A stretch of DNA of 64,000 nucleotides, taken from positions 62,001 through 126,000 of the IMG/VR virus record IMGVR_UViG_3300047510_001118. One strand, given 5' to 3'. Source of the stretch: a virus. Position 1 is the stretch's first letter, and each line of letters starts with the position of its first letter. The position numbers and the translations under genes are program-made. Shown here one piece after another: positions 34,318 through 42,247 of this stretch. The notes beneath the pieces are model-generated. The model did not search any database, was not told the DNA's origin, and worked only from the letters and a program-made list of their open reading frames with translations.

Positions 34318-34934
34318 TCACACTAAAAGAATATATGGAGTTGGTGAACTACAGAATCACCGAAGGTAGTAACTACTGCTGGGACTGCTATGGCAATGAT
34401 GCTTATAGATTGGACAGTTGGAATCAAGATCAAAATGGACACACTGTCAGCATTGTGTTTGATACTAGAACTCAAACAGTCTACGAAGCAAGTGCCTATG
34501 ACTACAGTCGTAATCGTGCTTACAGATTGATCAATCCAGAATTCAAACATTATCATGACCAAGAAGCAGAAGTGCGGGGCATAGATGCCAATGAAGCATG
34601 GGATGATGTCAAATATATTGATTTGGATGTGGACGATGACTTTATCCAAAAAGCATTGGCCATTGTTGCTGGTGAAGATTATGATGATCGTGTAAAAGTT
34701 CCTATTGAACTTACAGATGAAGAACTACTGGAATACATGAAACTGGCACATGAGCGTGATATTACTTTCAATCAATTAGTTGAAGAAGCACTACGACATG
34801 CCATTGACGATTTACAACGTGATCCTGAAGGCATGAAAGCAAGAGCCGAACAATGGAAGTCTGTTCATGTGTCTAACACAGACAATCCTATAGATTTTCC
34901 TGTACCAAAAAAGAAAAGAAAAGGTAAGAAATGA
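34314..34934 (+). CDS. conserved T4-like phage protein (206 aa)
   Basis: The N-terminal half (EYMELVNYRITEGSNYCWDCYG, VFDTRTQTVYEASAYDY, NRAYRLI) is a pattern I recall from marine T4-like phages. The C-terminal part has a helix pair like a ribbon-helix-helix or short coiled coil (ERDITFNQLVEEAL) and a basic tail KKKRKGKK. Function unknown. Confidence 0.83.
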   Translation: MITLKEYMELVNYRITEGSNYCWDCYGNDAYRLDSWNQDQNGHTVSIVFDTRTQTVYEASAYDYSRNRAYRLINPEFKHYHDQEAEVRGIDANEAWDDVKYIDLDVDDDFIQKALAIVAGEDYDDRVKVPIELTDEELLEYMKLAHERDITFNQLVEEALRHAIDDLQRDPEGMKARAEQWKSVHVSNTDNPIDFPVPKKKRKGKK

Positions 34935-35149
34935 TTACTAAACTATTAAAACCGCAACCAAATTTTTCTTATCCATTAATGCGAGATCCTAAGCGTAATC
35001 CCAAATGTTATGAAATGACCGACGAAGAACGTAAAGAAGCAACTCAACGAGTAGAAAAAATCTTGGCTAATAAAAAGTCAGAACCTTATTTTGTCAATGA
35101 GTCCGGTCTTAAAATTAGTGCTGTTACCGGAGAATTAGTTAATGACTAA
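34931..35149 (+). CDS. small phage protein (72 aa)
   Basis: Charged, with ends resembling NESGLKISAVTGELVND. Four-base overlap with the previous gene. Unknown function. Confidence 0.75.
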   Translation: MITKLLKPQPNFSYPLMRDPKRNPKCYEMTDEERKEATQRVEKILANKKSEPYFVNESGLKISAVTGELVND

Positions 35150-35264
35150 GATTAGAATAGCCCTTGCTCGTTGGATATTGGGTAAACATTGTCCTTGCTA
35201 CAAAATGGGCTATCATAATCTCTGTGACTATAGAAAACACAGAATCGGAAACAAAAATATTTAA
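35142..35264 (+). CDS. small basic protein (40 aa)
   Basis: ATG 35142 overlaps the previous stop. The 40 residues are very basic, with two Cys pairs (HCPC, LCDYRKHR), possibly a zinc knuckle. No clear Shine-Dalgarno, so expression may depend on coupling. Confidence 0.6.
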   Translation: MTKIRIALARWILGKHCPCYKMGYHNLCDYRKHRIGNKNI

Positions 35265-35290
35265 TTATCTCAAAAAGAAAGGGCACTAAT

Positions 35291-35551
35291 TTGTCAATAA
35301 ACGAAAACGAAGCATTTGAATATAACAATGAAGAAGAAGCCGAAATGGCTCAACTTCATAGTATCCATTTACATTTGAACGCAATTGGTAAAGTTCAAGA
35401 ACAGTTAGCCAAACAGCGTAGTCAACCTAGTTTAGAAGAGTGCGAAGACTGCGGAGAAGAAATTCCCAAAGCACGGCAAGAAGCACAGCCAGGTGTAACT
35501 CGCTGTATCTACTGCCAAGAAAAATTTGAACGTAAACAACGAGGCCTATGA
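35291..35551 (+). CDS. DksA/TraR-type zinc-finger protein (86 aa)
   Basis: Cys 51, 54, 72, 75 in CEDCGEEIPKAR ... CIYCQEKFER is the DksA/TraR C4 signature. TraR-like phage proteins bind the secondary channel of RNA polymerase and alter promoter choice; the size fits. A TTG start at 35291 is needed; the next ATG (35345) would cut the acidic N-terminal helix that reaches the active site. Confidence 0.82.
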   Translation: MSINENEAFEYNNEEEAEMAQLHSIHLHLNAIGKVQEQLAKQRSQPSLEECEDCGEEIPKARQEAQPGVTRCIYCQEKFERKQRGL

Positions 35552-36030
35552 AAAAACAAACCATATTCTACAAAAAAGCAGGACGTAGATATGTTCCCGT
35601 GTCAGAATATGACAGCGAGTATTGTGATAGTTACCCCAAAGGCAGTCATCTTGTAGTATCAAAACCTGGATCGACTATGCGTATGTTTAATATTGATCCT
35701 GCCCTGGCTCCTATGGTTGCCGCAGGAACTTACGCCTTAGATGAAATCAGCGATAAAATTAGACAGGCCACAGAACTGCGCCCAGTTAATAGAGAAATGA
35801 CTGAAGAAGATAATCGTCGTTGGAAAGAGTTTATTAAGACCATGCCCGACGACATGCGGTTCATGATGACACACGGGTCAGCACGTGATGCTGCCGAAGC
35901 CGGTGTCAAAGCCATGACCAAAGAAGTAGAAAAACTTATGTCCAACCCGGCAGTGCGTAAAGCCTATGAAAGGTTTATGTTTGTCTGCCAACTTACTAAA
36001 GAAAGTGAGCGTAGTAAAAATGAGCAGTGA
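35548..36030 (+). CDS. conserved phage protein (160 aa)
   Basis: KKAGRRYVPVSEYDSE and GSHLVVSKPGSTMRMFNIDP at the start, helices after residue 75. I recall relatives in many T4-like phages; no known function. Four-base overlap with the DksA-like gene. Confidence 0.8.
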   Translation: MKKQTIFYKKAGRRYVPVSEYDSEYCDSYPKGSHLVVSKPGSTMRMFNIDPALAPMVAAGTYALDEISDKIRQATELRPVNREMTEEDNRRWKEFIKTMPDDMRFMMTHGSARDAAEAGVKAMTKEVEKLMSNPAVRKAYERFMFVCQLTKESERSKNEQ

Positions 36031-36316
36031 ATTATTATGTAAAGATTGTAAACATAGTTTTAGAACCATCTCTAGTATTATAACACACGGCTTTAACAGT
36101 GAGTATGCTTACCAGTGCCGAAAAAGTTTTAAAGAAACGCATATTGAACCTAATCCTGTTGTAGGATCTAAAAAGGTACTAGCCAAATACGATTCCTGCG
36201 GTGTTACCCGAATTGGTCGTCCAGACAGAGATGATCGATGTGGTGAATTAGGTAAGTGGTGGGAACCCAAGAGCAAAAAGTTTTTGTTCCTACAGATTAA
36301 ACACAGTGAACAATGA
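36020..36316 (+). CDS. small Cys-containing protein, tandem family member (98 aa)
   Basis: Started at ATG 36020 (SELLCKDCKHSF), not the longer frame. CxxC, then paired Cys further on, suggest a zinc ribbon. It ends KKFLFLQIKHSE, the same F-x-L-x-(K/R)-type end as the next genes. Confidence 0.76.
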   Translation: MSSELLCKDCKHSFRTISSIITHGFNSEYAYQCRKSFKETHIEPNPVVGSKKVLAKYDSCGVTRIGRPDRDDRCGELGKWWEPKSKKFLFLQIKHSEQ

Positions 36317-36585
36317 GTCGTAAAAGACAGATCGCCGAAATGGTTGCCGAGGATATGGCCAAGGATATGTCCGCGGCCATTGACTTTGAAGTCCTAGCAG
36401 GTATGTTAGTGGAACTTGGTTGGATCAGAGTTGACCTTATCTATACTCCTCCCGAACGTGCCTGGTATAAGATAAAAGATTGGGTTGATCAAAACTGTCA
36501 AGGGCATCATGAAGAACACATGGGAACATGGGTGTTTGAAAAGCAACAAGATGCCAATTGGTTTGTGCTAAGGTGGGGAAACTAA
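36313..36585 (+). CDS. small protein, tandem family member (90 aa)
   Basis: Helical N-terminus; a W-x3-DWVDQNC segment and an end WFVLRWGN. These two blocks recur in the neighbours, so duplication is likely. Four-base overlap upstream and TAATG downstream. Confidence 0.76.
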   Translation: MSRKRQIAEMVAEDMAKDMSAAIDFEVLAGMLVELGWIRVDLIYTPPERAWYKIKDWVDQNCQGHHEEHMGTWVFEKQQDANWFVLRWGN

Positions 36586-36881
36586 TGTCCTTGAAATTAG
36601 AATTTGACATTGACAAAGGTTACACAAACATTGTAACAAGGCAGGTATTGATACTCGAAGACTATCTCTGTCAACCAGTTATATCCTGGTGCCATGAAAG
36701 GATTGGACCAATGCTGTGGCCCAAAGACGTCAATGAAATACTTAGAGGCGACGGTTGGGAGATATCAGCAGACTGGAACACATGGATATACGATCATGAT
36801 AAAAAGCCTAGGACCAGTGTTATAATTCACAAAGACATAGACCCGCAACTGATTACAGAATTTTGGATGAGGTTTCAATAA
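36585..36881 (+). CDS. small protein, tandem family member (98 aa)
   Basis: ATG 36585 shares a base with the preceding TAA. Residues ISWCHERIGPMLWP and the end LITEFWMRFQ mirror the aromatic end of its neighbours. Function unknown. Confidence 0.76.
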   Translation: MSLKLEFDIDKGYTNIVTRQVLILEDYLCQPVISWCHERIGPMLWPKDVNEILRGDGWEISADWNTWIYDHDKKPRTSVIIHKDIDPQLITEFWMRFQ

Positions 36882-37195
36882 TGCCACGTAAAAAGAAAAC
36901 AGTCAACACACAGACAGTGAATACAGCAGTCACTAATCCCAGTGCTATTTTTAACAACATCACACTGCCCGCTCCATCAGGCGAAGATAAAAAAGGTCCT
37001 AAGATTGAAACCTGTGAAGTTGGTATGTTTAGACTTCCCGGAGTGAAACTGGATTTAGAACAGTTCACAGAAGACCAAATTAATGAAATGCGTAGTTGGG
37101 CCAAAGACAATGGCGCATACACTGATCCCGGCAATGGACTTTTCAGTTGGAAGGATCCTGCTAAACGTGATTGGTTTATACTCAAATGGAGTTAA
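36881..37195 (+). CDS. small protein, tandem family member (104 aa)
   Basis: Again TAATG coupling (ATG 36881). Basic N-terminus MPRKKKT, Ser/Thr/Pro linker, then a MRSWAKDNGAY...RDWFILKWS domain like the others. It ends at an internal TAATG as well, but the next frame is better from GTG 37200. Confidence 0.76.
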   Translation: MPRKKKTVNTQTVNTAVTNPSAIFNNITLPAPSGEDKKGPKIETCEVGMFRLPGVKLDLEQFTEDQINEMRSWAKDNGAYTDPGNGLFSWKDPAKRDWFILKWS

Positions 37196-37199
37196 TGTT

Positions 37200-37439
37200 G
37201 TGGGCACATCTAAAGAAGAACGTGATAGATACTTTAATTCTATTCGCAGAATGCGGCGTGAATATATCGAAGAGCACAAAGGTATCTATGATCTAACTGC
37301 TAGGCCCACGGTACATCATTGGGCAGAAAAGAAATACGGATTTGCCATGGCACTGGATGGCACTGGTAATTACACAGCCGATTATACTGTAACCAATCCA
37401 AAGAAGTTTATGTTGTTTCAAATAAAGTATTGGAAATGA
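37200..37439 (+). CDS. small protein, tandem family member (79 aa), GTG start
   Basis: The coding frame from GTG 37200 gives EERDRYFNSIRRMRREY, W and G rich middle and an end KKFMLFQIKYWK that matches the family. An ATG at 37195 in another frame gives only 33 residues and no family match. Confidence 0.68.
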   Translation: MGTSKEERDRYFNSIRRMRREYIEEHKGIYDLTARPTVHHWAEKKYGFAMALDGTGNYTADYTVTNPKKFMLFQIKYWK

Positions 37440-37445
37440 AATAAT

Positions 37446-37475
37446 TTGACAAAAACAACACAGTGACAGTATAAT
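37446..37475 (+). promoter_or_regulatory. sigma70 promoter
   Basis: TTGACA 37446-37451, TATAAT 37470-37475, 18-base spacer; serves the gene at 37506 with a 24-base leader carrying AGGAGTGAG. Confidence 0.8.
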
Positions 37476-37505
37476 GCTATTAAATACACACACAGGAGTG
37501 AGATT

Positions 37506-37940
37506 ATGGACATACTAGGATTTTTGATTCAAGTGGCTTTATTTTATGCTGTTTTTAAATTAGGTCAGTGGAGTATCCTAGTACCTATGAAATTAACACT
37601 TGCGAAATTGGCAAAAGAAAAAGGTATTGATCTTGAAAAGGTATTAGAAGAACTAAGATCTGAACAAGAAGATGAAGTAACAGAAGTAAGTAAGCAAGAA
37701 GAATTTCTAGATATTGAACGAGTAGACGGAGTTTATTTTGCCTATGGCGATCAGGGCAGATTCCTAGCACAGGGCGCAGACTTCCGATCTATGTTTGAAA
37801 ACGTCAAACAGCGATTTCCTGGAAAGAGTTTTCGTGTCAATAACTACAATGCTAATCTCACAGAAGAAGAAGCAGGTCGTTTAGTCAAGGCTGTTTTTGA
37901 AACTTTTGGAGGAAATAATGACGCAGGTAGAACAAGGTAG
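37506..37940 (+). CDS. membrane-anchored phage protein (144 aa)
   Basis: One N-terminal membrane span (residues 4-28, LGFLIQVALFYAVF), then a cytoplasmic acidic helix and a small alpha/beta domain (VYFAYGDQGRFLAQG). Ribosome site GGAGTGAG. Unknown function. Confidence 0.8.
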   Translation: MDILGFLIQVALFYAVFKLGQWSILVPMKLTLAKLAKEKGIDLEKVLEELRSEQEDEVTEVSKQEEFLDIERVDGVYFAYGDQGRFLAQGADFRSMFENVKQRFPGKSFRVNNYNANLTEEEAGRLVKAVFETFGGNNDAGRTR

Positions 37941-38121
37941 TCGTTGGTACGGCAACACTAGAGATTTTTATCACGTGCTCAGCGTGGTCGAAATAAACGG
38001 ACAGACTTGGGTACACTATCGTAGAGAAAATCCCTCTTCTGAAACACACAATGTAGAATTCAGTTGTTACTTAGAAAGTTTTCTTAGTAGGTTCTCTAGA
38101 TATGAAAACACCAGTCGTTAA
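37918..38121 (+). CDS. small phage protein (67 aa)
   Basis: ATG 37918 preceded by GGAGGAAATA. Strand-rich (GSRWYGNTRDFYHVLSV, GQTWVHYRRE) and reminiscent of a small SH3-like fold. Overlaps the previous gene by 23 bases. Confidence 0.75.
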   Translation: MTQVEQGSRWYGNTRDFYHVLSVVEINGQTWVHYRRENPSSETHNVEFSCYLESFLSRFSRYENTSR

Positions 38122-38278
38122 GAATTTTAGAACCTGGGCACAGGAAATATGGTTCCAAAACTGTGAGGAACACGACTTATACTATCTGCCCAGATATACA
38201 CAACAAGAGTATTTTCATCAGTATAAATGGTGGCTTCGAGCTCGTTATCAACAGCTCAAACGCCAAGGGCTAGTATGA
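38102..38278 (+). CDS. small basic protein (58 aa)
   Basis: Aromatic and basic (W x 5, Y x 6, WWLRARYQQLKRQGL tail), probably one long helix at the end. It is coupled on both sides by overlapping codons (ATGA with the next). Unknown function. Confidence 0.68.
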   Translation: MKTPVVKNFRTWAQEIWFQNCEEHDLYYLPRYTQQEYFHQYKWWLRARYQQLKRQGLV

Positions 38279-38622
38279 CACTATCAGAATTAGAAACATT
38301 GGCCGGACGACCCAGAGGCGGCAATCAGATCACTGAGTGGCAGTGCTGGGGCGATGATCCCTGTTATTACATCGACTGGGGCACAGAAGACAGTCACCTA
38401 ATGAGTGTGGTAGCCCTGGAAAACGAAACAGTGGTCTGCGTTGAACTGTTTGCGGCCAATGGTGCGTTTCGTTGGATTGAATCAGAATTCCGCAATGACT
38501 TTATGACAGAATGTCTAAACAAAAAGATAGATCCAGAGGACTCAGGTTGGGGACTTTGGCAAGATATTCAAGACCCGCAACAGATCCTAGTACTGTTAGC
38601 ACATATCACAGGTGAACTATGA
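38275..38622 (+). CDS. phage protein of unknown function (115 aa)
   Basis: Start ATG 38275 in an ATGA overlap. TLSELETLAGRPRGGNQITEW then a Trp/Asp-rich domain. No motif. Confidence 0.75.
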   Translation: MTLSELETLAGRPRGGNQITEWQCWGDDPCYYIDWGTEDSHLMSVVALENETVVCVELFAANGAFRWIESEFRNDFMTECLNKKIDPEDSGWGLWQDIQDPQQILVLLAHITGEL

Positions 38623-38933
38623 CACTGCCAGATGAACGTTATCGTGCTGTTTTGTGGGCTGGTAGATTCCTACAGAGCCTCTGCTACAGCAGTGAAACAC
38701 CACGTGTGCCCTTAAAGATTCGACAAGAAGCACGTAGCATACTTAGGCACTTTCCCAGCCAATGGGACATGGATCGTGCCAGCACAGCCGCACCAGATGT
38801 ATTCCAACAACAGATGGAAGCCGTTAGTCGCTTGTTCGCCCAATACGAGTTAAATAAACTAAAGGAGAACACAAATGGCACAGATTTGGACAGTGATGGC
38901 ATTCAGTCCGTCAAAAAATCAACTACAGCGTGA
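38619..38933 (+). CDS. BPSL0761-like small protein (104 aa)
   Basis: DERYRAVLWAGRFLQSL, VPLKIRQEARSILRHFPS fits a small bacterial/phage family of unknown function (DERxxAV...VRxxAxxLLRHYP). Helical throughout. The last 59 bases are also read in another frame by the next gene. Confidence 0.72.
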   Translation: MTLPDERYRAVLWAGRFLQSLCYSSETPRVPLKIRQEARSILRHFPSQWDMDRASTAAPDVFQQQMEAVSRLFAQYELNKLKENTNGTDLDSDGIQSVKKSTTA

Positions 38934-39087
38934 GTTTGACGAAGACAGCCTCAAAGGGCGTCATACCCAGGATCGCAAGTTGGCTCAGCAAAAAGCAGAG
39001 AGTTTCGCACAGCGCCTGAATCAACGTCAGTTCCTACGCACACAGGACTGGCAACCTAAAGTCGAATTAATCGAAACACTGATTTAA
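38875..39087 (+). CDS. small phage protein (70 aa)
   Basis: The strong site AAAGGAG (38862-38868) directs ATG 38875 although the previous frame continues to 38933. QLQREFDEDSLKG and a helical Gln/Arg-rich middle. Unknown function. Confidence 0.76.
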   Translation: MAQIWTVMAFSPSKNQLQREFDEDSLKGRHTQDRKLAQQKAESFAQRLNQRQFLRTQDWQPKVELIETLI

Positions 39088-39089
39088 GG

Positions 39090-39118
39090 TTGACAGCCCA
39101 GGTCTAGTATTGTATAAT
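39090..39118 (+). promoter_or_regulatory. sigma70 promoter, leaderless
   Basis: TTGACA 39090-39095, TATAAT 39113-39118, 17-base spacer. ATG 39125 starts after a six-base gap. Confidence 0.83.
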
Positions 39119-39124
39119 ACTAGC

Positions 39125-39808
39125 ATGAGTAAACAATTTCACCAAGCCCTCAAGACTATACTTGACATGCCCTACTATAAGAACGACCAAGCTCGTTCTG
39201 GGGCCACAGACGCAGGACACGAACAGGCCGTGGCCGACAGAGTTGAATCCGCAGGATTCACAGCAGTGTCCAAAGCACAACACCCAAAACTGACCAAAAG
39301 CCTACTGCGTCGATGGGCAGAGGGTGGCAGCGATCAAGACCTACGTCGAGCCACAGAAGGCATGCCTCCGGGTTCATTTATTGTACAGCCCGCAGGATCA
39401 CAGGGCTTTCCAGATATCCTAGTTCGAGACTTCAACGACAGATTCATAGCCCTTGAATGTAAAAGCGGTAAAAATGGACAGTGTCCCATGTGGAATGACA
39501 ACACTCCCAAACCCATGGCTATCTATGTGCTGAGTTCGGGCGTACAGAACAGCACCACAGTGTTCATGGGTCGTGATGTGATCACAGCAGAAGAACAGAG
39601 CCTAATGGATGAGCTACAGACCAAACTCACAGCCATAGTCAAAGAGTATGCTGTGAAGTTAACCAAAGTAGATCGTTTTAACAGGGGTTGGATACAAAAG
39701 GCACGTAAACAACATTTTCAAGGCGGGGGCTCGGAAAAGACTAATTACTTTACACACAGCCAACGATCAATCTGCGAAAAGAATGCCCTAGACTATGCCC
39801 AACAGTAA
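39125..39808 (+). CDS. PD-(D/E)xK nuclease, likely restriction endonuclease
   Basis: GFPDILVRDFNDRFIALECKSGK gives Asp-97 and Glu-111-x-Lys-113, the PD-(D/E)xK core. 227 aa is normal for a small type II restriction enzyme, and the next gene, overlapping by 14 bases, is a DNA methyltransferase, so a complete R-M pair is likely. Holliday-junction or replication-linked nucleases are the alternative. Note the leaderless promoter: ATG 39125 begins on the predicted +1. Confidence 0.8.
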   Translation: MSKQFHQALKTILDMPYYKNDQARSGATDAGHEQAVADRVESAGFTAVSKAQHPKLTKSLLRRWAEGGSDQDLRRATEGMPPGSFIVQPAGSQGFPDILVRDFNDRFIALECKSGKNGQCPMWNDNTPKPMAIYVLSSGVQNSTTVFMGRDVITAEEQSLMDELQTKLTAIVKEYAVKLTKVDRFNRGWIQKARKQHFQGGGSEKTNYFTHSQRSICEKNALDYAQQ

Positions 39809-40748
39809 ACCATTAAAGCCAGTTAACCTACACCTAAACTCTGTGACCCTCACAGACATTGAAAATCATAAGAACATCACTACCAAAGAACTGCGCAGGG
39901 ATTTGGATAACCTGAATCGCTTTGACGCCCGAGCCAATGCCAACAACTTTGCGGGCAATCCATTCCTTTATCACTATCAGTTTAAGAATCTGCTGAAATG
40001 CCGCAGACAGGATGGCAAGACCATCTATGACATACACAGTGACCCCCAGGCCTGGGCTAAACTGATTGCGGATACCAAAGTACGCAATCGCGGGGGTCGT
40101 ACTGCCGCAGGCAACGTGTTTGAGTGCTTTCGTATCAACTTGGGCAGTATCGTAATGTTCAAGGCCACCACTGCCAAATACCTGTATAAAAAGTATCGTG
40201 CTAAGAGTGTGTTAGACCCTACTGCGGGTTGGGGTGGACGTATGTTGGGTGCTTGGAGCCTGGGCATTGACTACACAGGCATTGACACCAACGTGGAAAT
40301 GAAGCCAGCATACGCAGACATGATGGCATTCTTAAAAGCAGAAACGGGCTTTGACAATGCCCTGTTTGAAGTAGACAACGGGTCTAAGTTAAACATGATT
40401 TGGCGTAGTTGCCTAGACGTAGACTTCAGCGAGCTTGACTACGACTTTGTATTAACCAGCCCACCCTATGTTAATCTAGAGCTCTACGAGCACATGACAC
40501 CCTGGCAACGGGATGAAGACTTTTACACAAACTTCTTTATACCCTTACACACCAAATGTGTCACACACATTAGGCCAGGCGGGCATGTGGCATTTAACAT
40601 TAGCCCAAAGATGTACGCAGATGCTGTCAAGCACGGACTTAGACCCTGTGATGAAGAAGAGGATCTAAAACAGCAGATGGGCCAAAAGGTGGCTGCTCTA
40701 AAAAAGGGTAAAAAGTCGCAGGACAAGATCTACGTTTGGCAGTGCTAG
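39795..40748 (+). CDS. DNA methyltransferase (N4C/N6A, TSPPY type)
   Basis: SAM motif I VLDPTAGWGGRML at 139-151 and catalytic motif IV TSPPY at 221-225; the SPPY form is typical of exocyclic-amine MTases, often N4-cytosine. The first 100 residues (FDARANANNF, NVFECFRIN) may serve as target recognition. Overlap with the nuclease gene suggests one co-regulated modification or restriction module. Recognition site not readable. Confidence 0.85.
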   Translation: MPNSKPLKPVNLHLNSVTLTDIENHKNITTKELRRDLDNLNRFDARANANNFAGNPFLYHYQFKNLLKCRRQDGKTIYDIHSDPQAWAKLIADTKVRNRGGRTAAGNVFECFRINLGSIVMFKATTAKYLYKKYRAKSVLDPTAGWGGRMLGAWSLGIDYTGIDTNVEMKPAYADMMAFLKAETGFDNALFEVDNGSKLNMIWRSCLDVDFSELDYDFVLTSPPYVNLELYEHMTPWQRDEDFYTNFFIPLHTKCVTHIRPGGHVAFNISPKMYADAVKHGLRPCDEEEDLKQQMGQKVAALKKGKKSQDKIYVWQC

Positions 40749-40750
40749 TG

Positions 40751-40924
40751 TCACTGTAGTTCAATCCAAGTGGCCATGCGATCATCACACTCTACCAGTG
40801 TAACATAGTGATCAGTGAGATCGTCATACATGATGTGTATGATGCGAAAGTAGCCCTGGAACCGGAGATCCTGTACACGATTCAATTGGCTGAGGTTAAG
40901 GTCAAAGGTCCTGATTCTAGTCAT
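40751..40924 (-). CDS. small phage protein (57 aa)
   Basis: A lone minus-strand frame after the methyltransferase: TRIRTFDLNLSQLNRVQDL and a beta-hairpin-like end TLVECDDRMATWIELQ. A late-type box CATAAATA (40932-40939) lies seven bases ahead of its ATG. Shares a few bases with the divergent plus gene's region. Confidence 0.65.
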   Translation of the reverse strand: MTRIRTFDLNLSQLNRVQDLRFQGYFRIIHIMYDDLTDHYVTLVECDDRMATWIELQ

Positions 40925-40931
40925 GGTCAAA

Positions 40932-40939
40932 TATTTATG
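40932..40939 (-). promoter_or_regulatory. late promoter box CATAAATA
   Basis: Minus-strand box seven bases before ATG 40924. Confidence 0.42.
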
Positions 40940-40952
40940 GATAACTACTGAT

Positions 40953-41243
40953 ATGAACTTATTACGTGCAACCCGTGACTTCTGGGTGAGAAGTTATACT
41001 AGTGATCGCAGGGCATTTTACTATGAAACCATAGCCGCAGTATGCCTATTCACATCAACTACCTATTTGGCAGTCACTGCCAATCAACCCTTGATGTACT
41101 ACATATATCCCATAAACTTCCTGGGTGCGATCTTTAGTATCTTGAGTTTCCTACGCAGAGGCGCAGGCTGGCCCTTGGTCATGACCATATATTTCGCACA
41201 CCTACACGTATTTGGCTTTGGACGCAGTCTAGGCTTTTGGTAG
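40953..41243 (+). CDS. conserved phage membrane protein (96 aa)
   Basis: Three hydrophobic stretches (TIAAVCLFTSTTYLAV, YIYPINFLGAIFSILSF, WPLVMTIYFAHLHVFGF). The pattern LLRATRDFWVRSYTSD...YYE is one I recall from marine T4-like phages, where it begins MNLL; hence ATG 40953 rather than 40923. Inner-membrane, function unknown. Confidence 0.8.
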   Translation: MNLLRATRDFWVRSYTSDRRAFYYETIAAVCLFTSTTYLAVTANQPLMYYIYPINFLGAIFSILSFLRRGAGWPLVMTIYFAHLHVFGFGRSLGFW

Positions 41244-41244
41244 A

Positions 41245-41436
41245 CTAGGCCACGTGGTCTTTACGGGGCACAGGTGTCATCTCTGGGTCTATCATCAGGG
41301 CCCAAAATACCCGATCTTCCCGTATGTAGAACTCTGCGTATGGCTCCACGGCGCAGGCATGTACCCACTCTGCGCACTGCCATAACTGCTCCTGAACACC
41401 CTCGGGTGCCGAAGTTCTATAACAACGTATGTACAT
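41245..41436 (-). CDS. small protein (63 aa)
   Basis: AGGAGCGAATT before ATG 41436 decides the start and is a minus-strand copy of the phage's extended ribosome site. A variant late box (TGTAAATA, 41465-41458) lies upstream. Alternating hydrophobic strands with Cys, Trp; unknown. Confidence 0.75.
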   Translation of the reverse strand: MYIRCYRTSAPEGVQEQLWQCAEWVHACAVEPYAEFYIREDRVFWALMIDPEMTPVPRKDHVA

Positions 41437-41496
41437 AATTCGCTCCTCGCTCACTGTTATTTACACAGAGCTTTAAATACTTCAAGGAGCGGGATT

Positions 41497-41709
41497 ATGA
41501 CCAAACAACAGCAGAGAACTCAGCGAATCATAGCACAGATGCGGATTCTAGCAGAAACACGCTACAGAGATCGAAATCTACAGCAGTTATATATGGTGGG
41601 ATTTCTAGCAGAACACCTGAGCAGGGCCATGGGTCAAGACAGCAAGGTCTACACAGACTTTTGGGATAATATTCAAGAGCTGGGACTTACAGAACCCGGC
41701 CCCAACTGA
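41497..41709 (+). CDS. small helical protein (70 aa)
   Basis: Preceded by AAGGAGCGGGATT. Basic N-terminal helix with many Gln and Arg, then LYMVGFLAEHLSRAM. Unknown. Converges with the DUF2061 gene (23-base overlap). Confidence 0.77.
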   Translation: MTKQQQRTQRIIAQMRILAETRYRDRNLQQLYMVGFLAEHLSRAMGQDSKVYTDFWDNIQELGLTEPGPN

Positions 41710-41896
41710 TTCTAGCCCATATACGATCATAAAGATAGTAGGATGTCATCCAAACAGCATTGATGATCAAGGTGGGCACTAGAGCGGATTCCAAGCTCTG
41801 CCCTGTGACCAATAACATAATATAGGTAGTGATCAAAACCCATATTCTGTATATGACAGTTTTAACTAGACTGCGAGTAGGTGTTTCGTAGAGCAT
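41687..41896 (-). CDS. DUF2061-like small membrane protein (69 aa)
   Basis: YETPTRSLVKTVIYRIW, two membrane spans with LVTGQSLESAL between, and an end YDRIWARISWG fit the DUF2061 family. Inner membrane; role unknown. Confidence 0.8.
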   Translation of the reverse strand: MLYETPTRSLVKTVIYRIWVLITTYIMLLVTGQSLESALVPTLIINAVWMTSYYLYDRIWARISWGRVL

Positions 41897-41949
41897 AAAT
41901 TCCCGTTCAAGAGTCCCCTAAGCCCTAGAAGGGCCAGCGCAAAAATTTT

Positions 41950-42135
41950 TTAGTGTATGTACTCTATATAATAAGCAACAGCAGACAATAACAAAGTCAC
42001 ATATATCCAACCAAACTGTGATAAATGACCCAACTCTTCTGGCTCCGGTACTGGATAATAGCAGTCATAGTCCGGGTCATAGCGATACCGTCGGCCACTG
42101 CGTACTATGTATTCGTTGTATAGATCGTTGTTCAT
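41950..42135 (-). CDS. small protein with C-terminal membrane span (61 aa)
   Basis: YNEYIVRSGRRYRYDPDYDCYYPVPEP is a motif I recall from T4-like phages; residues 41-60 form one membrane anchor. Function unknown. Confidence 0.78.
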   Translation of the reverse strand: MNNDLYNEYIVRSGRRYRYDPDYDCYYPVPEPEELGHLSQFGWIYVTLLLSAVAYYIEYIH

Positions 42136-42136
42136 A

Positions 42137-42247
42137 TTAGACTAGATCACTGGCCAGTTCGCGAGCTAGATCCTGACTGGGATCTCTTGACAAATACAAA
42201 ACAGCAAATACTGACCAAAACAACCCAAATGCTAGATAACCTATCAT
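42137..42247 (-). CDS. 36-aa membrane peptide
   Basis: AAGGAG nine bases before ATG 42247. One transmembrane helix (residues 3-20) and an acidic tail. It ends one base before the next gene's ATG codon. Confidence 0.66.
   Translation of the reverse strand: MIGYLAFGLFWSVFAVLYLSRDPSQDLARELASDLV

Noticed and set aside
37195-37296. 33-codon frame from ATG 37195 with TAATG coupling
   Set aside because: The GTG 37200 frame is longer and shares the tandem-family C-terminus; the short frame has no similarity.
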